Shown piece by piece: positions 11,092 to 19,720 of a DNA stretch of 64,000 nt. Under the pieces are notes generated by a model that was given only the letters and a program-made list of their open reading frames with translations, did no database searches and was not told the origin of the DNA. Made by a program: the position numbers and the translations under genes. This DNA is from Thalassospira alkalitolerans (lineage in GTDB: Bacteria > Pseudomonadota > Alphaproteobacteria > Rhodospirillales > Thalassospiraceae), in assembly GCF_002115745.1 (NCBI RefSeq), contig NZ_JFKB01000002.1:124001-188000 (forward strand), given 5' to 3'. Position 1 is the stretch's first letter; every line of letters starts with the position of its first letter.

Positions 11092-12279
11092 ATGAAAGAA
11101 GCAGTCATCGTCAGCACGGCCCGGACCGGTATTGGCCGGGCATATCGCGGTAGCCTGAATGCGATCAAATCGCCAACCCTTGCGGGTCATGTTCTAAAAC
11201 ATGCGATCGCGCGTGCAGATATTGATGCCGCAGAAATCGATGATTTCGTTCTGGGTACGGTTCTGGCTGCGGGGACGGCGGGCATGAACCTGGCGCGCAA
11301 TGCGATTTTTGCCGCCGGTGTTCCGGCAACTGTTGCGGGGCAAACCATGGACCGCCAATGTGCGTCCGGCCTGATGGCGATTGCGACAGCGGCAAAACAG
11401 ATCATGGTCGATGGCATGGATATCGTTGCTGCCGGGGGGCAAGACAACATATCGGCTGTGCAGGACCGTTATTTTTCTTGGGGTTTGGAAGACGCCGATC
11501 CGAATGTAATCGCCAGTGCTGCGAATGCTTATATGCCAATGCTGCAAACTGCCGAGTTTGTCGCGCGGAAATACGGCATAAGCCGTGAAGCACAGGATGA
11601 ATATGCGCTTCAATCCCAGTTGCGAACCGCAAAGGCACAAGCCGCCGGACTGTTTGCCGATGAAATCGTTCCTATTGCCACCACGATGAAGGTTCGTGAC
11701 AAGGAAACCGGTGTGGTTTCGGACCGCGATGTGACGCTTGATCGTGACGAGGGTAATCGACCGCAAACCACACTTGATGCGTTGGCGACGCTAAAACCGG
11801 TTATTGACGGTGGTGTGATTACCGCAGGCAATGCAAGCCAGCTTTCTGATGGGGCATCGGCCTGTATCCTTATGGATGCCAAACTGGCCGAACGCCGTGG
11901 TCTTGCGCCACTGGGCATCTATCGTGGGATGGCGGTTGCGGGATGCCCGCCCGAAGAAATGGGGATTGGTCCGATTTATGCCATTCCCAAATTGCTTAAA
12001 CAGCATGGCTTGACCGTTGATGATATCGGCTTGTGGGAATTGAACGAAGCATTTGCTGTTCAGGCCCTTTATTGCCGTGATCATCTGGGCATCAATCCTG
12101 AAATCTATAATGTGAATGGTGGCGGGATTTCCATCGGTCATCCTTATGGCATGACAGGCGCGCGTCTGGTTGGGCACGCGCTGATCGAAGGCAAACGTCG
12201 CGGGGCAAAATATGTTGTGGTCACCATGTGTGTTGGTGGCGGCATGGGGGCTGCCGGGCTGTTTGAAGTCAATATCTGA
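11092..12279 (+). CDS. Acetyl-CoA acetyltransferase / 3-ketoacyl-CoA thiolase
   Basis: 395-aa thiolase. The nucleophilic Cys90 sits in MDRQCASGL, the second active site in NEAFAVQ, then the [10 protein letters not shown] histidine block and the C-terminal [13 protein letters not shown] with the acid/base cysteine. All catalytic residues are present and length is standard. An AGGAGGATTACC ribosome site precedes MKEAVIVS. It cleaves or forms beta-ketoacyl-CoA. Between an acyl-CoA ligase and an SDR dehydrogenase, a degradative beta-oxidation role is the better inference than PHB synthesis. Confidence 0.92.
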   Translation: MKEAVIVSTARTGIGRAYRGSLNAIKSPTLAGHVLKHAIARADIDAAEIDDFVLGTVLAAGTAGMNLARNAIFAAGVPATVAGQTMDRQCASGLMAIATAAKQIMVDGMDIVAAGGQDNISAVQDRYFSWGLEDADPNVIASAANAYMPMLQTAEFVARKYGISREAQDEYALQSQLRTAKAQAAGLFADEIVPIATTMKVRDKETGVVSDRDVTLDRDEGNRPQTTLDALATLKPVIDGGVITAGNASQLSDGASACILMDAKLAERRGLAPLGIYRGMAVAGCPPEEMGIGPIYAIPKLLKQHGLTVDDIGLWELNEAFAVQALYCRDHLGINPEIYNVNGGGISIGHPYGMTGARLVGHALIEGKRRGAKYVVVTMCVGGGMGAAGLFEVNI

Positions 12280-12310
12280 CCAGACCGTCACCGAAGCTTG
12301 TGAAAATCCG

Positions 12311-12336
12311 GAAGCACGCAAAATATTGCGTGCTTC
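12311..12336 (+). terminator. Hairpin after thiolase gene
   Basis: A perfect 11-bp stem (GAAGCACGCAA / TTGCGTGCTTC) with an AATA loop lies 32 nt after the thiolase stop. Only a weak T-rich tail follows (TGTTGG), so termination may be partial. The rest of 12280-12656 has no convincing gene. It holds a second weak hairpin near 12483-12500 and the TetR promoter. Confidence 0.55.
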
Positions 12337-12656
12337 TGTTGGTTTGCAAAGTTATGTGATGTCCTGTCCTGCTGGATCCAAAAGCGGGGCAAAGGCTTGT
12401 TTTCTGCAGTCAAATCATTTGGATATCATGGGCCATCCCGGTTATGCTGATAACAGGCGATATCGACCCAGAGCCTTGAATTCCTGCAATTCTTTGCGGG
12501 AAAGATCAAAATATAATCCGTTGTCGCCGGTCATGGGCGTATCGATGGCGTTGCGTCATCGGATCGGGAATATCGTTAGAGAACGGAATTAAAGACTGTG
12601 TGCAGGTTTTTGCGCACAATGATTGGTGCAACGGCCGATCATAATTTGGAAAGGTA

Positions 12657-13361
12657 TTGAGTTTGTCTGTAGAAAAGAAATCCCGGCCCAAAAGTTCGAC
12701 CAAGGCGGAACAACGCGCCGAGATGATTGAGAAGATATTGGATGCCGCTGAATATCTTTTTTCCAGACACGGTCTTTACGGGGTGACGTTAAAGGATGTT
12801 GCCAAGCATGTTGGCGTACATCACACGCTGATCAATTACTATTTCAATGACAAGAAAAAGCTGTTCGATGCTGTATTCGAACGCCGCGCCGTGATCACAA
12901 GCGAGCGACGGTTAAGGGCGCTCAAGGAATACGAAGTCGCCAGCGCAGGAAAGCCAACGGTCGAAGGGGCGCTTCGTGCATTCCTTGATACCGATCTTGA
13001 TTTGTATATCGAAGGTGGCGATGGCTGGAAAAACTACGCGGCTCTTGGGGCGCAGGTGGCTAACACGCCCGAATGGGGCGCCGATATGATGGACAAGCAT
13101 TTCGACCCTGTCGTGCTGCGGCTGATCGATCTTTTAAAAGCGGCTCTTCCCGATAGCGCGGAAGAAGATATCTTTTGGGGATATCATTTTGTCACAGGCG
13201 CGCTGATGCTGACACTTGCGCGCACCGGACGTATTGACAAGCTTTCAGGTGGACTGTGCAAGTCGGGGGATTTCATTGCCGTCAAAGAACGGATGGCGAC
13301 CTTCATGACAGCGGGATTTTTGGCAGTTTGCAAGGATCGTAGTGCCACGCCCGCGCCTTAA
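12657..13361 (+). CDS. TetR/AcrR-family regulator of the acyl-CoA/LIV module (TTG start)
   Basis: 234-aa TetR-type repressor. The HTH lies in the N-terminal third (GVTLKDVAKHVGVHHTLINYYFNDKKKLFDAVF); the remainder is the helical ligand-binding/dimer domain. The best start is TTG at 12657 with GGAAAGG just upstream. The first in-frame ATG would be about 22 codons later and would cut into the helix before the HTH. It sits between the ligase/thiolase and SDR/LIV genes, and a 26-bp palindrome 120 bp downstream of its stop is a likely target. The ligand is probably an acyl-CoA or the imported acid (inference). Confidence 0.85.
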   Translation: MSLSVEKKSRPKSSTKAEQRAEMIEKILDAAEYLFSRHGLYGVTLKDVAKHVGVHHTLINYYFNDKKKLFDAVFERRAVITSERRLRALKEYEVASAGKPTVEGALRAFLDTDLDLYIEGGDGWKNYAALGAQVANTPEWGADMMDKHFDPVVLRLIDLLKAALPDSAEEDIFWGYHFVTGALMLTLARTGRIDKLSGGLCKSGDFIAVKERMATFMTAGFLAVCKDRSATPAP

Positions 13362-13480
13362 ATCAGCAAATCAATCCGGGCGTTTGACAAGGGGCTTTGG
13401 GCATTATTTTGTCTTGGCGACGGTGGGTGTTTATGTGGTTTGAAACCTAGACCGCATCAAAAGAAACTCTTGCGTTTTTG

Positions 13481-13506
13481 TTATTAATTCACTAGTGAGT
13501 TAATAA
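13481..13506. promoter_or_regulatory. 26-bp palindromic operator, probable TetR site
   Basis: Twelve of 13 base pairs of this inverted repeat match around a central CACTAGTG core, flanked by A/T arms (TTATTAATT on the left). It ends 27 bp before the SDR start codon, overlapping the expected promoter or leader, where a bound repressor would block transcription. Size and symmetry fit a TetR-family operator, and the nearest regulator gene is the TetR at 12657. Confidence 0.75.
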
Positions 13507-13533
13507 GTTGACGGTGATAGTGAGGATATAAAA

Positions 13534-14427
13534 ATGAAGCTGCGGGATCGTACCGCGATTGTCACAGGTGCCGGTGGCGGATTGGGCAAATGCCATGCGC
13601 AATTGCTGGCCAGTCTTGGGGCGCGGGTTGTCGTTAATGACATGAACGGGGAAAGTGCCGCACGCGTTGCCGATGAAATCAATGCGAATGGTGGCGAAGC
13701 GATTGCATTTGCCGCATCGGTGACCGACGAAGCTCAGATCGCCAACATGGTCGCGCAGACGATGGCAAAATGGGGCCGCATCGACATTCTGGTCAATAAC
13801 GCCGGTATCCTGCGCGACAAAAGCTTTGCCAAGATGGATCTTGCGGATTTCCGTCTGGTCGTTGATGTGCATCTTATGGGGGCCGTGATTTGCACCAAGG
13901 CCGTTTGGGAAATTATGCGCCAGCAGGGCCATGGTCGGGTCGTAATGACGACGTCGTCTTCGGGTCTTTACGGGAATTTCGGACAGGCTAATTACGGTGC
14001 TGCGAAAATGGCCTTGGTTGGTTTGATGCAAACCTTGGCACTCGAAGGCGAGAAATATGGAATTCGGGTGAATTGCCTTGCACCCACCGCCGCGACACAG
14101 ATGACAGACGGGCTTCTGGCACCTGATGCGTTGAATAAACTTTCTCCTGATCTTGTCAGCCCGGGGCTTTTGGCTCTGGTCGGGGATGGTGCCCCGACGC
14201 GCGCTATCATGTGTGCCGGTGCCGGGCATTTTGCCTGTGCGAATGTGACCCTGACGAACGGGGTTCAGGTCGGCGGCGGTGATGATGCGGCCGAACAAGT
14301 GGTTGCACAATGGGATCAGATCAGCGATCGACAGGGCGAAATTGTTCCGGGCTATGGCTTTACCCAGGCAGAACGTGAATTGGCCGGCGCCGGGGATGAT
14401 GCGGCGGTTTTGTTTACCAAAGGTTAG
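13534..14427 (+). CDS. SDR dehydrogenase (3-hydroxyacyl-CoA dehydrogenase/FabG-like)
   Basis: 297-aa short-chain dehydrogenase/reductase. The cofactor motif TGAGGGLG lies at residues 11-18, D36 follows beta-2 (NAD preference likely), NNAG at 88-91, a catalytic Ser at 141-143, and Y154-x3-K158 in ANYGAAK. The VVNDMNGE and GILRDKSF blocks and the roughly 300-residue length are typical of the dehydrogenase part of MFE-2 type beta-oxidation enzymes. The last ~60 residues extend past the SDR core. A GAGGAT ribosome site precedes the ATG. It probably oxidises the 3-hydroxyacyl-CoA made in the pathway that ends with the upstream thiolase. No enoyl-CoA hydratase or acyl-CoA dehydrogenase lies in the window. 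Confidence 0.85.
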   Translation: MKLRDRTAIVTGAGGGLGKCHAQLLASLGARVVVNDMNGESAARVADEINANGGEAIAFAASVTDEAQIANMVAQTMAKWGRIDILVNNAGILRDKSFAKMDLADFRLVVDVHLMGAVICTKAVWEIMRQQGHGRVVMTTSSSGLYGNFGQANYGAAKMALVGLMQTLALEGEKYGIRVNCLAPTAATQMTDGLLAPDALNKLSPDLVSPGLLALVGDGAPTRAIMCAGAGHFACANVTLTNGVQVGGGDDAAEQVVAQWDQISDRQGEIVPGYGFTQAERELAGAGDDAAVLFTKG

Positions 14428-14434
14428 TTAACGT

Positions 14435-14453
14435 GCCCGGCCTGATTCCGGGC
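14435..14453 (+). terminator. Short hairpin after the SDR gene
   Basis: A 6-bp G/C stem (GCCCGG / CCGGGC, 7-nt loop) lies 8 nt after the SDR stop, with no T-run behind it. It is a weak terminator or mRNA 3' structure ahead of the LIV operon. Confidence 0.35.
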
Positions 14454-14563
14454 AAAGAATACAAAAGGTCGACGTCAATTCAGGCGGAACGGTCTGAATA
14501 AAAAGGCAGTAACAAACTGCATCAAAGAGGCGGATGATCCGCTTCTGAATCAGGGAGGAAACT

Positions 14564-15811
14564 ATGAGAAAATTGTTTACTTCGACAGTGTTCGTGCTGT
14601 CCGTGCTCGGCGCATCCGCCGTGCCAGCAGCAGCCGATACAATCAAAATTGGCTATGTTGATCCGCTTTCCGGTGGTGCGGCCAGTATTGGGCAGATTGG
14701 TCTGAACCAGATGAACTTCATCGCTGATGCCGTAAATAAGAAGGGCGGTATCAATGGTGAACAGATCGAAGTCATCGGTTATGATAACCAGATCAACCCG
14801 CAGACCAGCCTGGTACAGGTGCAAAAAGCCATCGACGAAGGTGTCCGCATCATTGTTCAGGGCAATGGTTCATCGGTTGGGGCCGCTATCGAAGGCTTTG
14901 TTGAGAAATACAATCGACGTAATCCGGATGCGCATATCGTTTATCTGAATTACGCTGCCATTGATCCGGCGATGACCAATGAGAGTTGTAGTTATTGGCA
15001 TTTCAGTTTTGACGCCAATACCAATGTCAAAATGGAAGCCTTGACCAACTTTATCAAGCAGCGCGAAGAAATCAAAAAAGTCTATCTGATCGATCAGGAT
15101 TATTCGTTCGGCCATGCTGTTGCTGAATCCGCTGTCAGCATGCTGAAAGAAAAACGGCCCGATATCGAGATCGTTGGCAACGAATTCCATCCTTTGGTCA
15201 AAATCACCGACTTTTCGCCCTATATCGCCAAGATCAAGGCCTCAGGTGCTGATACGGTGATTACGGGTAACTGGGGGCAGGACTTTTCCCTGTTGATCAA
15301 GGCTGCGGGCCAGTCGGGTCTGGATGTCAATTGGTATACTTATTACGCCGGTGCGGCCGGTGGTCCGACCGCGATCAAACAGGCCAACATGGATGGTCGC
15401 GTCTTCCAGATTAACGAAGGCATCAGCAACCTTGGCTATGCCCCTGCGGAAAATACAGCACGCGAATATGGTGCGGTTTATAAAGACGCACCTGTGTTGT
15501 TCCCGCGTATCTTCAACGCAATGACAATGTTGTTCATGGCAATCGAAGCTGCTGGTTCGCAAGATCCCGCAGTTTTCATTCCCAAGCTTGAAAGCATGGA
15601 CTATGCCAGCTTCTCGGCTGGTGGTGAAAGCTTCATGCGCAAGGATGACCATCAGTTGTTCCAGCCGCTTTATATCTCGGCATTCGGGCCACTCGCCAAC
15701 GATCAGTCGTTTGACGAGGAGCATACCGGATGGGGTTGGACCAAGGTGGGTGAAATTTCCGCCAAGGATACCGTCATCCCAACCACTTGCGAGATGAAGC
15801 GTCCTAGCTGA
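14564..15811 (+). CDS. LIV-type ABC transporter substrate-binding protein
   Basis: 415-aa periplasmic binding protein of the LivJ/LivK (Peripla_BP_6) fold. The signal peptide should be cut after AVPAAA (residue 24), giving mature DTIKIGYVDPLSGGAASIG, the family N-terminal strand. The central VYLIDQDYSFGHAVAESAV and ADTVITGNWGQDFSLLIKAA blocks are typical lobes. A GGGAGGAAACT ribosome site supports the start. It feeds the permeases and ATPases that follow. The ligand need not be a branched amino acid; next to an acyl-CoA ligase and thiolase, a carboxylic acid or aromatic-derived acid is plausible. Confidence 0.9.
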   Translation: MRKLFTSTVFVLSVLGASAVPAAADTIKIGYVDPLSGGAASIGQIGLNQMNFIADAVNKKGGINGEQIEVIGYDNQINPQTSLVQVQKAIDEGVRIIVQGNGSSVGAAIEGFVEKYNRRNPDAHIVYLNYAAIDPAMTNESCSYWHFSFDANTNVKMEALTNFIKQREEIKKVYLIDQDYSFGHAVAESAVSMLKEKRPDIEIVGNEFHPLVKITDFSPYIAKIKASGADTVITGNWGQDFSLLIKAAGQSGLDVNWYTYYAGAAGGPTAIKQANMDGRVFQINEGISNLGYAPAENTAREYGAVYKDAPVLFPRIFNAMTMLFMAIEAAGSQDPAVFIPKLESMDYASFSAGGESFMRKDDHQLFQPLYISAFGPLANDQSFDEEHTGWGWTKVGEISAKDTVIPTTCEMKRPS

Positions 15812-15906
15812 CGATTGGTAACGCGGCGTTCGGGTACATCCGGACGCCGCCATCTCTTGGTCGGAAACGGCCCCTTTACGACGCGCAGAAGCGGGGAGAC
15901 GCGATC

Positions 15907-16857
15907 GTGTTTGAAATCCTGTTTATTTCAACTATCAACGGCATCCTTTACGGGATGCTGCTGTTTCTTATGGCCAGTGGACTGACCGTCATCTTCAGTA
16001 TGATGGGGGTTCTTAATCTGGCACATGCCAGTTTTTACATGCTGGGTGCCTTTTTCGGATTTGAGATCAGCCAGCATTTTGGCTTTTGGTCCGGGTTGGT
16101 GTTTGCTCCGCTTTTGGTCGCAAGTATCGGCATGATTGTCGAGCGTTACGGATTGCGTAACGTCCATCGTCATGGTCATGTCGCCGAATTGCTTTTCACC
16201 TTTGGCCTTACCTTTGTCATTCAGGAAATTGTCGAAATGGTATGGGGCAAGCTGCCGGTTGATTACCGGGTACCAGCCTCACTTGATTTTTCGGCCTTTA
16301 CGGTTTTCGCCACCACTTACCCAGCCTTCAAGATGTTCGCGCTTTTGGTGTCTGTGGTCATCTTTTTGGCCCTGTTGTTAGTGATACGGCGCACGCGCAT
16401 TGGGCTGATCGTTCAGGCAGCCCTTTCCCATCCGGATATGGTTGGCATGCTGGGCCATAACGTTGACCGCATCTTCATGCTGGTTTTCGGGGTGGGGGTA
16501 GCTTTGGCGGCAGTGGCGGGTGTCATTGCCGGGCCGGTGCTGGTCACGCAATCGAATATGGCCGGTCTTTTGGGGCCGATCCTTTTTGTTGTCGTCGTCG
16601 TGGGTGGTCTTGGCTCGTTGGGGGGGGCATTTGTTGCATCGCTTCTGATTGGCCTTGTGCAGACCTATGCCGTTGCCTTCAACGTGTCTTTGGCCGATGT
16701 GTTTGGCAGTTCCCCGCTGACGGGCGAATTTGCTCTGTATTTCAACGACCTGTGGAACGTGACGGTCGCACAGATCGCGCCAATCATGCCCTATATGCTT
16801 TTGGTGCTGATCCTGATCTTTAGACCGCGCGGCTTGATGGGGACGAGTAACCGATGA
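15907..16857 (+). CDS. LIV-type ABC transporter permease (LivH-like)
   Basis: 316-aa inner-membrane permease with about eight hydrophobic segments. It has the typical N terminus (STINGILYGMLLFLMASGLTVIF), MGVLNLAHASFYMLGAF, and a C-terminal VVGGLGSLGGAFVASLLIGLVQ coupling-helix region. The start is GTG at 15907 with GGGGAGA upstream; the first ATG lies inside TM1 and would truncate it. It overlaps the next permease gene by 4 nt. It forms the membrane channel with the LivM-like partner. Confidence 0.9.
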   Translation: MFEILFISTINGILYGMLLFLMASGLTVIFSMMGVLNLAHASFYMLGAFFGFEISQHFGFWSGLVFAPLLVASIGMIVERYGLRNVHRHGHVAELLFTFGLTFVIQEIVEMVWGKLPVDYRVPASLDFSAFTVFATTYPAFKMFALLVSVVIFLALLLVIRRTRIGLIVQAALSHPDMVGMLGHNVDRIFMLVFGVGVALAAVAGVIAGPVLVTQSNMAGLLGPILFVVVVVGGLGSLGGAFVASLLIGLVQTYAVAFNVSLADVFGSSPLTGEFALYFNDLWNVTVAQIAPIMPYMLLVLILIFRPRGLMGTSNR

Positions 16858-18149
16858 ACCAGAAAATCGATACCCGAATTCCTGCGCTGCCTTCGGGCCG
16901 TCGCAGCAGTTTCCTTGCGCGCTATGGCATCTGGATTGTTGTGGCCATTGTGCTGGCCGGTTTGCCCTATGTCTTTAGCTCGGGTTTGGCGCTGTCCACC
17001 ATGTGTATGATGGGCACGATGATCATCTTTGCCCTGTCCTATAACATGCTGTTGGGGCAGACCGGGTTGTTGTCCTTTGGCCATGCCGTTTTCTTTGGGT
17101 TGGGTGGCTTTTTGACCGCTTGGGCTATGAATGCTGTGGTTGGCACCGACAGTCCGTTACCACTATTTCTGTTTCCGATCATTGGCGGTTTTACCGGCCT
17201 TGTCTTTGGTGTGATTTTTGGTGCGGTATCGACACGCCGTTCTGGAACGGCGTTTGCCATGATCACGCTGGGTATTGCCGAACTGGTATCGTCAAGCGCG
17301 CTGATCCTGCGGCATTTCTTTGGCGGCGAAGAAGGCATTACCGTGGATCGTACCGATATGATCCACCTGTTTGGTCTAAGCTTTGGCCCGCAAATTCAGG
17401 TCTATTACCTGATTGCCGTCTGGTGTTTGATATCAGCAACAGCGATGTATGCGCTGACATGTACGCCATTCGGGCGTATTTGCAATGCGGTTCGTGATAA
17501 CGCCGAACGCGTGCGCTTTATTGGCTACAACACGCAGACCGTACGTTTCATGGCTTTTAGCTTGTCAGGTCTGTTCGCGGGCATTGGCGGCGGGCTTGCA
17601 GCTATTAATTTTGAAATCATGAACTCGGCCCAGATGGGTGTCGGTGAATCCGGTGCCGTCATTTTGATGACCTATATCGGCGGCATTGGTAATTTTGCCG
17701 GACCAATCATTGGGGCTGTTGTTGTCACGTATCTTCAACTGATGCTGAGTGACATCACCGATGTCTGGCAGCTTTACTTTGGGTTGCTGTTCATTGGCAT
17801 GGTGATGTACGCGCCCAACGGTCTGGCTGGCTTGCTGGCATTGCAACAGCCATTGTTGCAAACGCGCCAGCTGCACCGGGTTGCTCCCTATTATGCTTTG
17901 GCGCTTGCCCCCGGATTGGTTGCCATCACCGGGCTTAGCATGGTGATCGAAATGACCTATCAGCTTTCGGTTAAAACCGCGGCGGGGCCGGCTATGGAAT
18001 TCTTTGGTGTTACGTTCAACGCCAATGTGCCATTGCCGTGGATTATTGCGGTTGTTCTGTTTGCCGCAGGCGTTTGGCTGTTTCTGCGTGCCGCCCGGCT
18101 TGCCGGACATGTCTATAGCGAAGCGGTCACGTGGAGGAAAATGCCATGA
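16854..18149 (+). CDS. LIV-type ABC transporter permease (LivM-like, C-terminally extended)
   Basis: 431-aa permease. Residues ~25-330 are the LivM core (MLLGQTGLLSFGHAVFFGLGG, RRSGTAFAMITLGIAEL, FIGYNTQTVRFMAFSLSGLFAGIGGGLAA). LivM-type proteins usually end soon after a PNGL/PRGL motif. Here MYAPNGLAGLLAL is followed by ~95 further residues with two more hydrophobic segments (YYALALAPGLVAITGLSMVI and PWIIAVVLFAAGVWLFL). Starts by ATGA overlap with livH and ends by ATGA overlap with livG. The function of the extra segment is unknown. Confidence 0.88.
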   Translation: MNQKIDTRIPALPSGRRSSFLARYGIWIVVAIVLAGLPYVFSSGLALSTMCMMGTMIIFALSYNMLLGQTGLLSFGHAVFFGLGGFLTAWAMNAVVGTDSPLPLFLFPIIGGFTGLVFGVIFGAVSTRRSGTAFAMITLGIAELVSSSALILRHFFGGEEGITVDRTDMIHLFGLSFGPQIQVYYLIAVWCLISATAMYALTCTPFGRICNAVRDNAERVRFIGYNTQTVRFMAFSLSGLFAGIGGGLAAINFEIMNSAQMGVGESGAVILMTYIGGIGNFAGPIIGAVVVTYLQLMLSDITDVWQLYFGLLFIGMVMYAPNGLAGLLALQQPLLQTRQLHRVAPYYALALAPGLVAITGLSMVIEMTYQLSVKTAAGPAMEFFGVTFNANVPLPWIIAVVLFAAGVWLFLRAARLAGHVYSEAVTWRKMP

Positions 18150-18913
18150 CAGTGTCACCAAATTCCGTGCCGGCGCTTGAACTTTCCGGTTTGGAAAAAA
18201 GCTTTGGCCCGATGAAAATCATTCGTGGCATTGATCTTGATATCCCATCGGGGGAACGCCATGCGGTGATTGGTCCGAACGGGGCCGGTAAATCCACACT
18301 TTTTCATCTGATTAGCGGCCATTACCGGCCAAGTGGCGGTACGGTTAAATTGCATGGTGATGATATCACCGGTTTGCAACCCGAACTGATCGCGCGTCGC
18401 GGGTTGTCGCGCAGTTTTCAGGTGACCAATATTTTCCCCCAGCTCAGTGTTTGGGAAAATGTTCGCTGCGCCACCCTGTGGGCGATGGGGTACAAATATT
18501 CGTTCTGGCGCAATGTCGAAAGTTTGACCGATGCGCGTGAACGCACCGAACAAATCCTGACCGAGATCAATATGCTTGACCGCTGGAACATGCCTGCCGG
18601 GGTGCTTGCCTATGCGGAACAGCGGGCGCTTGAAATCGGCCTTGCGATTGCCAGCAATGCCGACACGATTTTGCTTGATGAACCGATGGCCGGAATGAGC
18701 CACGGCGAAACCGAACATATGGTCGGTCTGATCCGCCAGGTTAGCGAAAACCGGACGCTGTTGATGATCGAACACGATATGAGCGTGGTCTTTGATCTGG
18801 CTGATCGCATTTCGGTGCTGGTCTATGGCGAGGTGATTGCATCGGATACGCCAGAACGTATCAAGGCCAATCCTGCCGTACAGCAGGCATATCTTGGAAC
18901 GGAGGTGGTTTGA
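18146..18913 (+). CDS. LIV-type ABC transporter ATPase (LivG-like)
   Basis: 255-aa ATPase with an intact Walker A (GPNGAGKST), Q-loop region (SRSFQVTNIFPQLSV), a signature-like LAYAEQRALEIGLAIA (C-loop departing from LSGGQ, as LivG proteins often do), Walker B ILLDEPMAGM and H-loop LMIEHDMSVVF. The start ATG at 18146 follows GGAGGAAAATGCC and overlaps the livM stop. It pairs with LivF as the motor of the importer. Since LivF carries a Walker A substitution, this subunit may do most of the ATP hydrolysis. Confidence 0.92.
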   Translation: MTVSPNSVPALELSGLEKSFGPMKIIRGIDLDIPSGERHAVIGPNGAGKSTLFHLISGHYRPSGGTVKLHGDDITGLQPELIARRGLSRSFQVTNIFPQLSVWENVRCATLWAMGYKYSFWRNVESLTDARERTEQILTEINMLDRWNMPAGVLAYAEQRALEIGLAIASNADTILLDEPMAGMSHGETEHMVGLIRQVSENRTLLMIEHDMSVVFDLADRISVLVYGEVIASDTPERIKANPAVQQAYLGTEVV

Positions 18914-19608
18914 TGTTGGACGTACGCGATCTTCATGCCTATTACGGCAAAAGCCACATCCTTCAGGGCGTCAATATGCGGGTTGGCAATAATGAAATTG
19001 TCAGCATTCTCGGGCGGAATGGTGTTGGTCGGTCAACCACCCTAAAGGCAATTATGGGGAACCCATCCCCGCGCGGCGATATCGAATTCAGGCAAAAGCC
19101 GATTGCGGGTCGCAAACCGCATGATATTGCCCGCCTTGGTATCGGCTACGTTCCCGAAGAACGTGCCATCTTTCCGATGTTGACGGTCGAACAAAACTTG
19201 TTGCTGGGCATCAAGTCCGGTCAAAAGGACGCCCGCTGGAGCCTGGATGAAACCTGGCGGTTGTTTCCGCAACTTCTTGAACGCGCCAATGCCCCGGGCG
19301 GTGCGCTTTCGGGCGGTGAACAACAGATGTTGACCATTTGCCGCACGCTGATGGGCAATCCTGATCTGATCATGATTGATGAACCAACCGAAGGTTTGGC
19401 ACCACAGATGGTTGAACGTATCGGTGAACTTCTGCAGGAAGTCGCCCGGCGCGGTATTTCCATCCTTCTGGTCGAACAGCGTCTGGCGATTGCGATGCGT
19501 ATTTCGCATCGTGTTTACGTGATGGGGCACGGCCAGATGGTCTTTGAAGGAACCCCTGATGAATTGATGGCGAATACAGATGTCCGGCGCGAATGGCTTG
19601 AGGTCTAG
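18913..19608 (+). CDS. LIV-type ABC transporter ATPase (LivF-like) with Walker A Lys-to-Arg change
   Basis: 231-aa ATPase, last gene of the LIV operon. It starts at ATG 18913, overlapping the livG stop by one base (TGATG). Walker A reads GRNGVGRST: Arg40 stands where the phosphate-binding Lys is almost invariant (codon CGG). All else looks normal: YVPEERAIFPMLTVEQNL, signature LSGGEQQ, Walker B LIMIDEPTEG, and H-loop region SILLVEQRLAIAMRIS (LivF proteins carry Q here). Other ABC ATPases with this change are strongly impaired in hydrolysis, so this may be a degenerate site in an asymmetric LivFG pair or a recent loss-of-function change. The frame is intact. Confidence 0.9.
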   Translation: MLDVRDLHAYYGKSHILQGVNMRVGNNEIVSILGRNGVGRSTTLKAIMGNPSPRGDIEFRQKPIAGRKPHDIARLGIGYVPEERAIFPMLTVEQNLLLGIKSGQKDARWSLDETWRLFPQLLERANAPGGALSGGEQQMLTICRTLMGNPDLIMIDEPTEGLAPQMVERIGELLQEVARRGISILLVEQRLAIAMRISHRVYVMGHGQMVFEGTPDELMANTDVRREWLEV

Positions 19609-19654
19609 GGCCTGCCATTAGCCAGTTCATTCTGCGGGCAGATATAAATATATC

Positions 19655-19688
19655 AAAAGGCCGGAAACCCAATGGTTTCCGGCCTTTT
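19655..19688. terminator. Bidirectional terminator between liv operon and histidine kinase
   Basis: A perfect 15-bp stem (AAAAGGCCGGAAACC / GGTTTCCGGCCTTTT) with a CAAT loop lies between two convergent genes. T-runs exist on both strands, so it can end both transcripts. Confidence 0.9.
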
Positions 19689-19720
19689 GTCTTTCGGGGC
19701 GGGGCTTGGAAAACCCTGTG

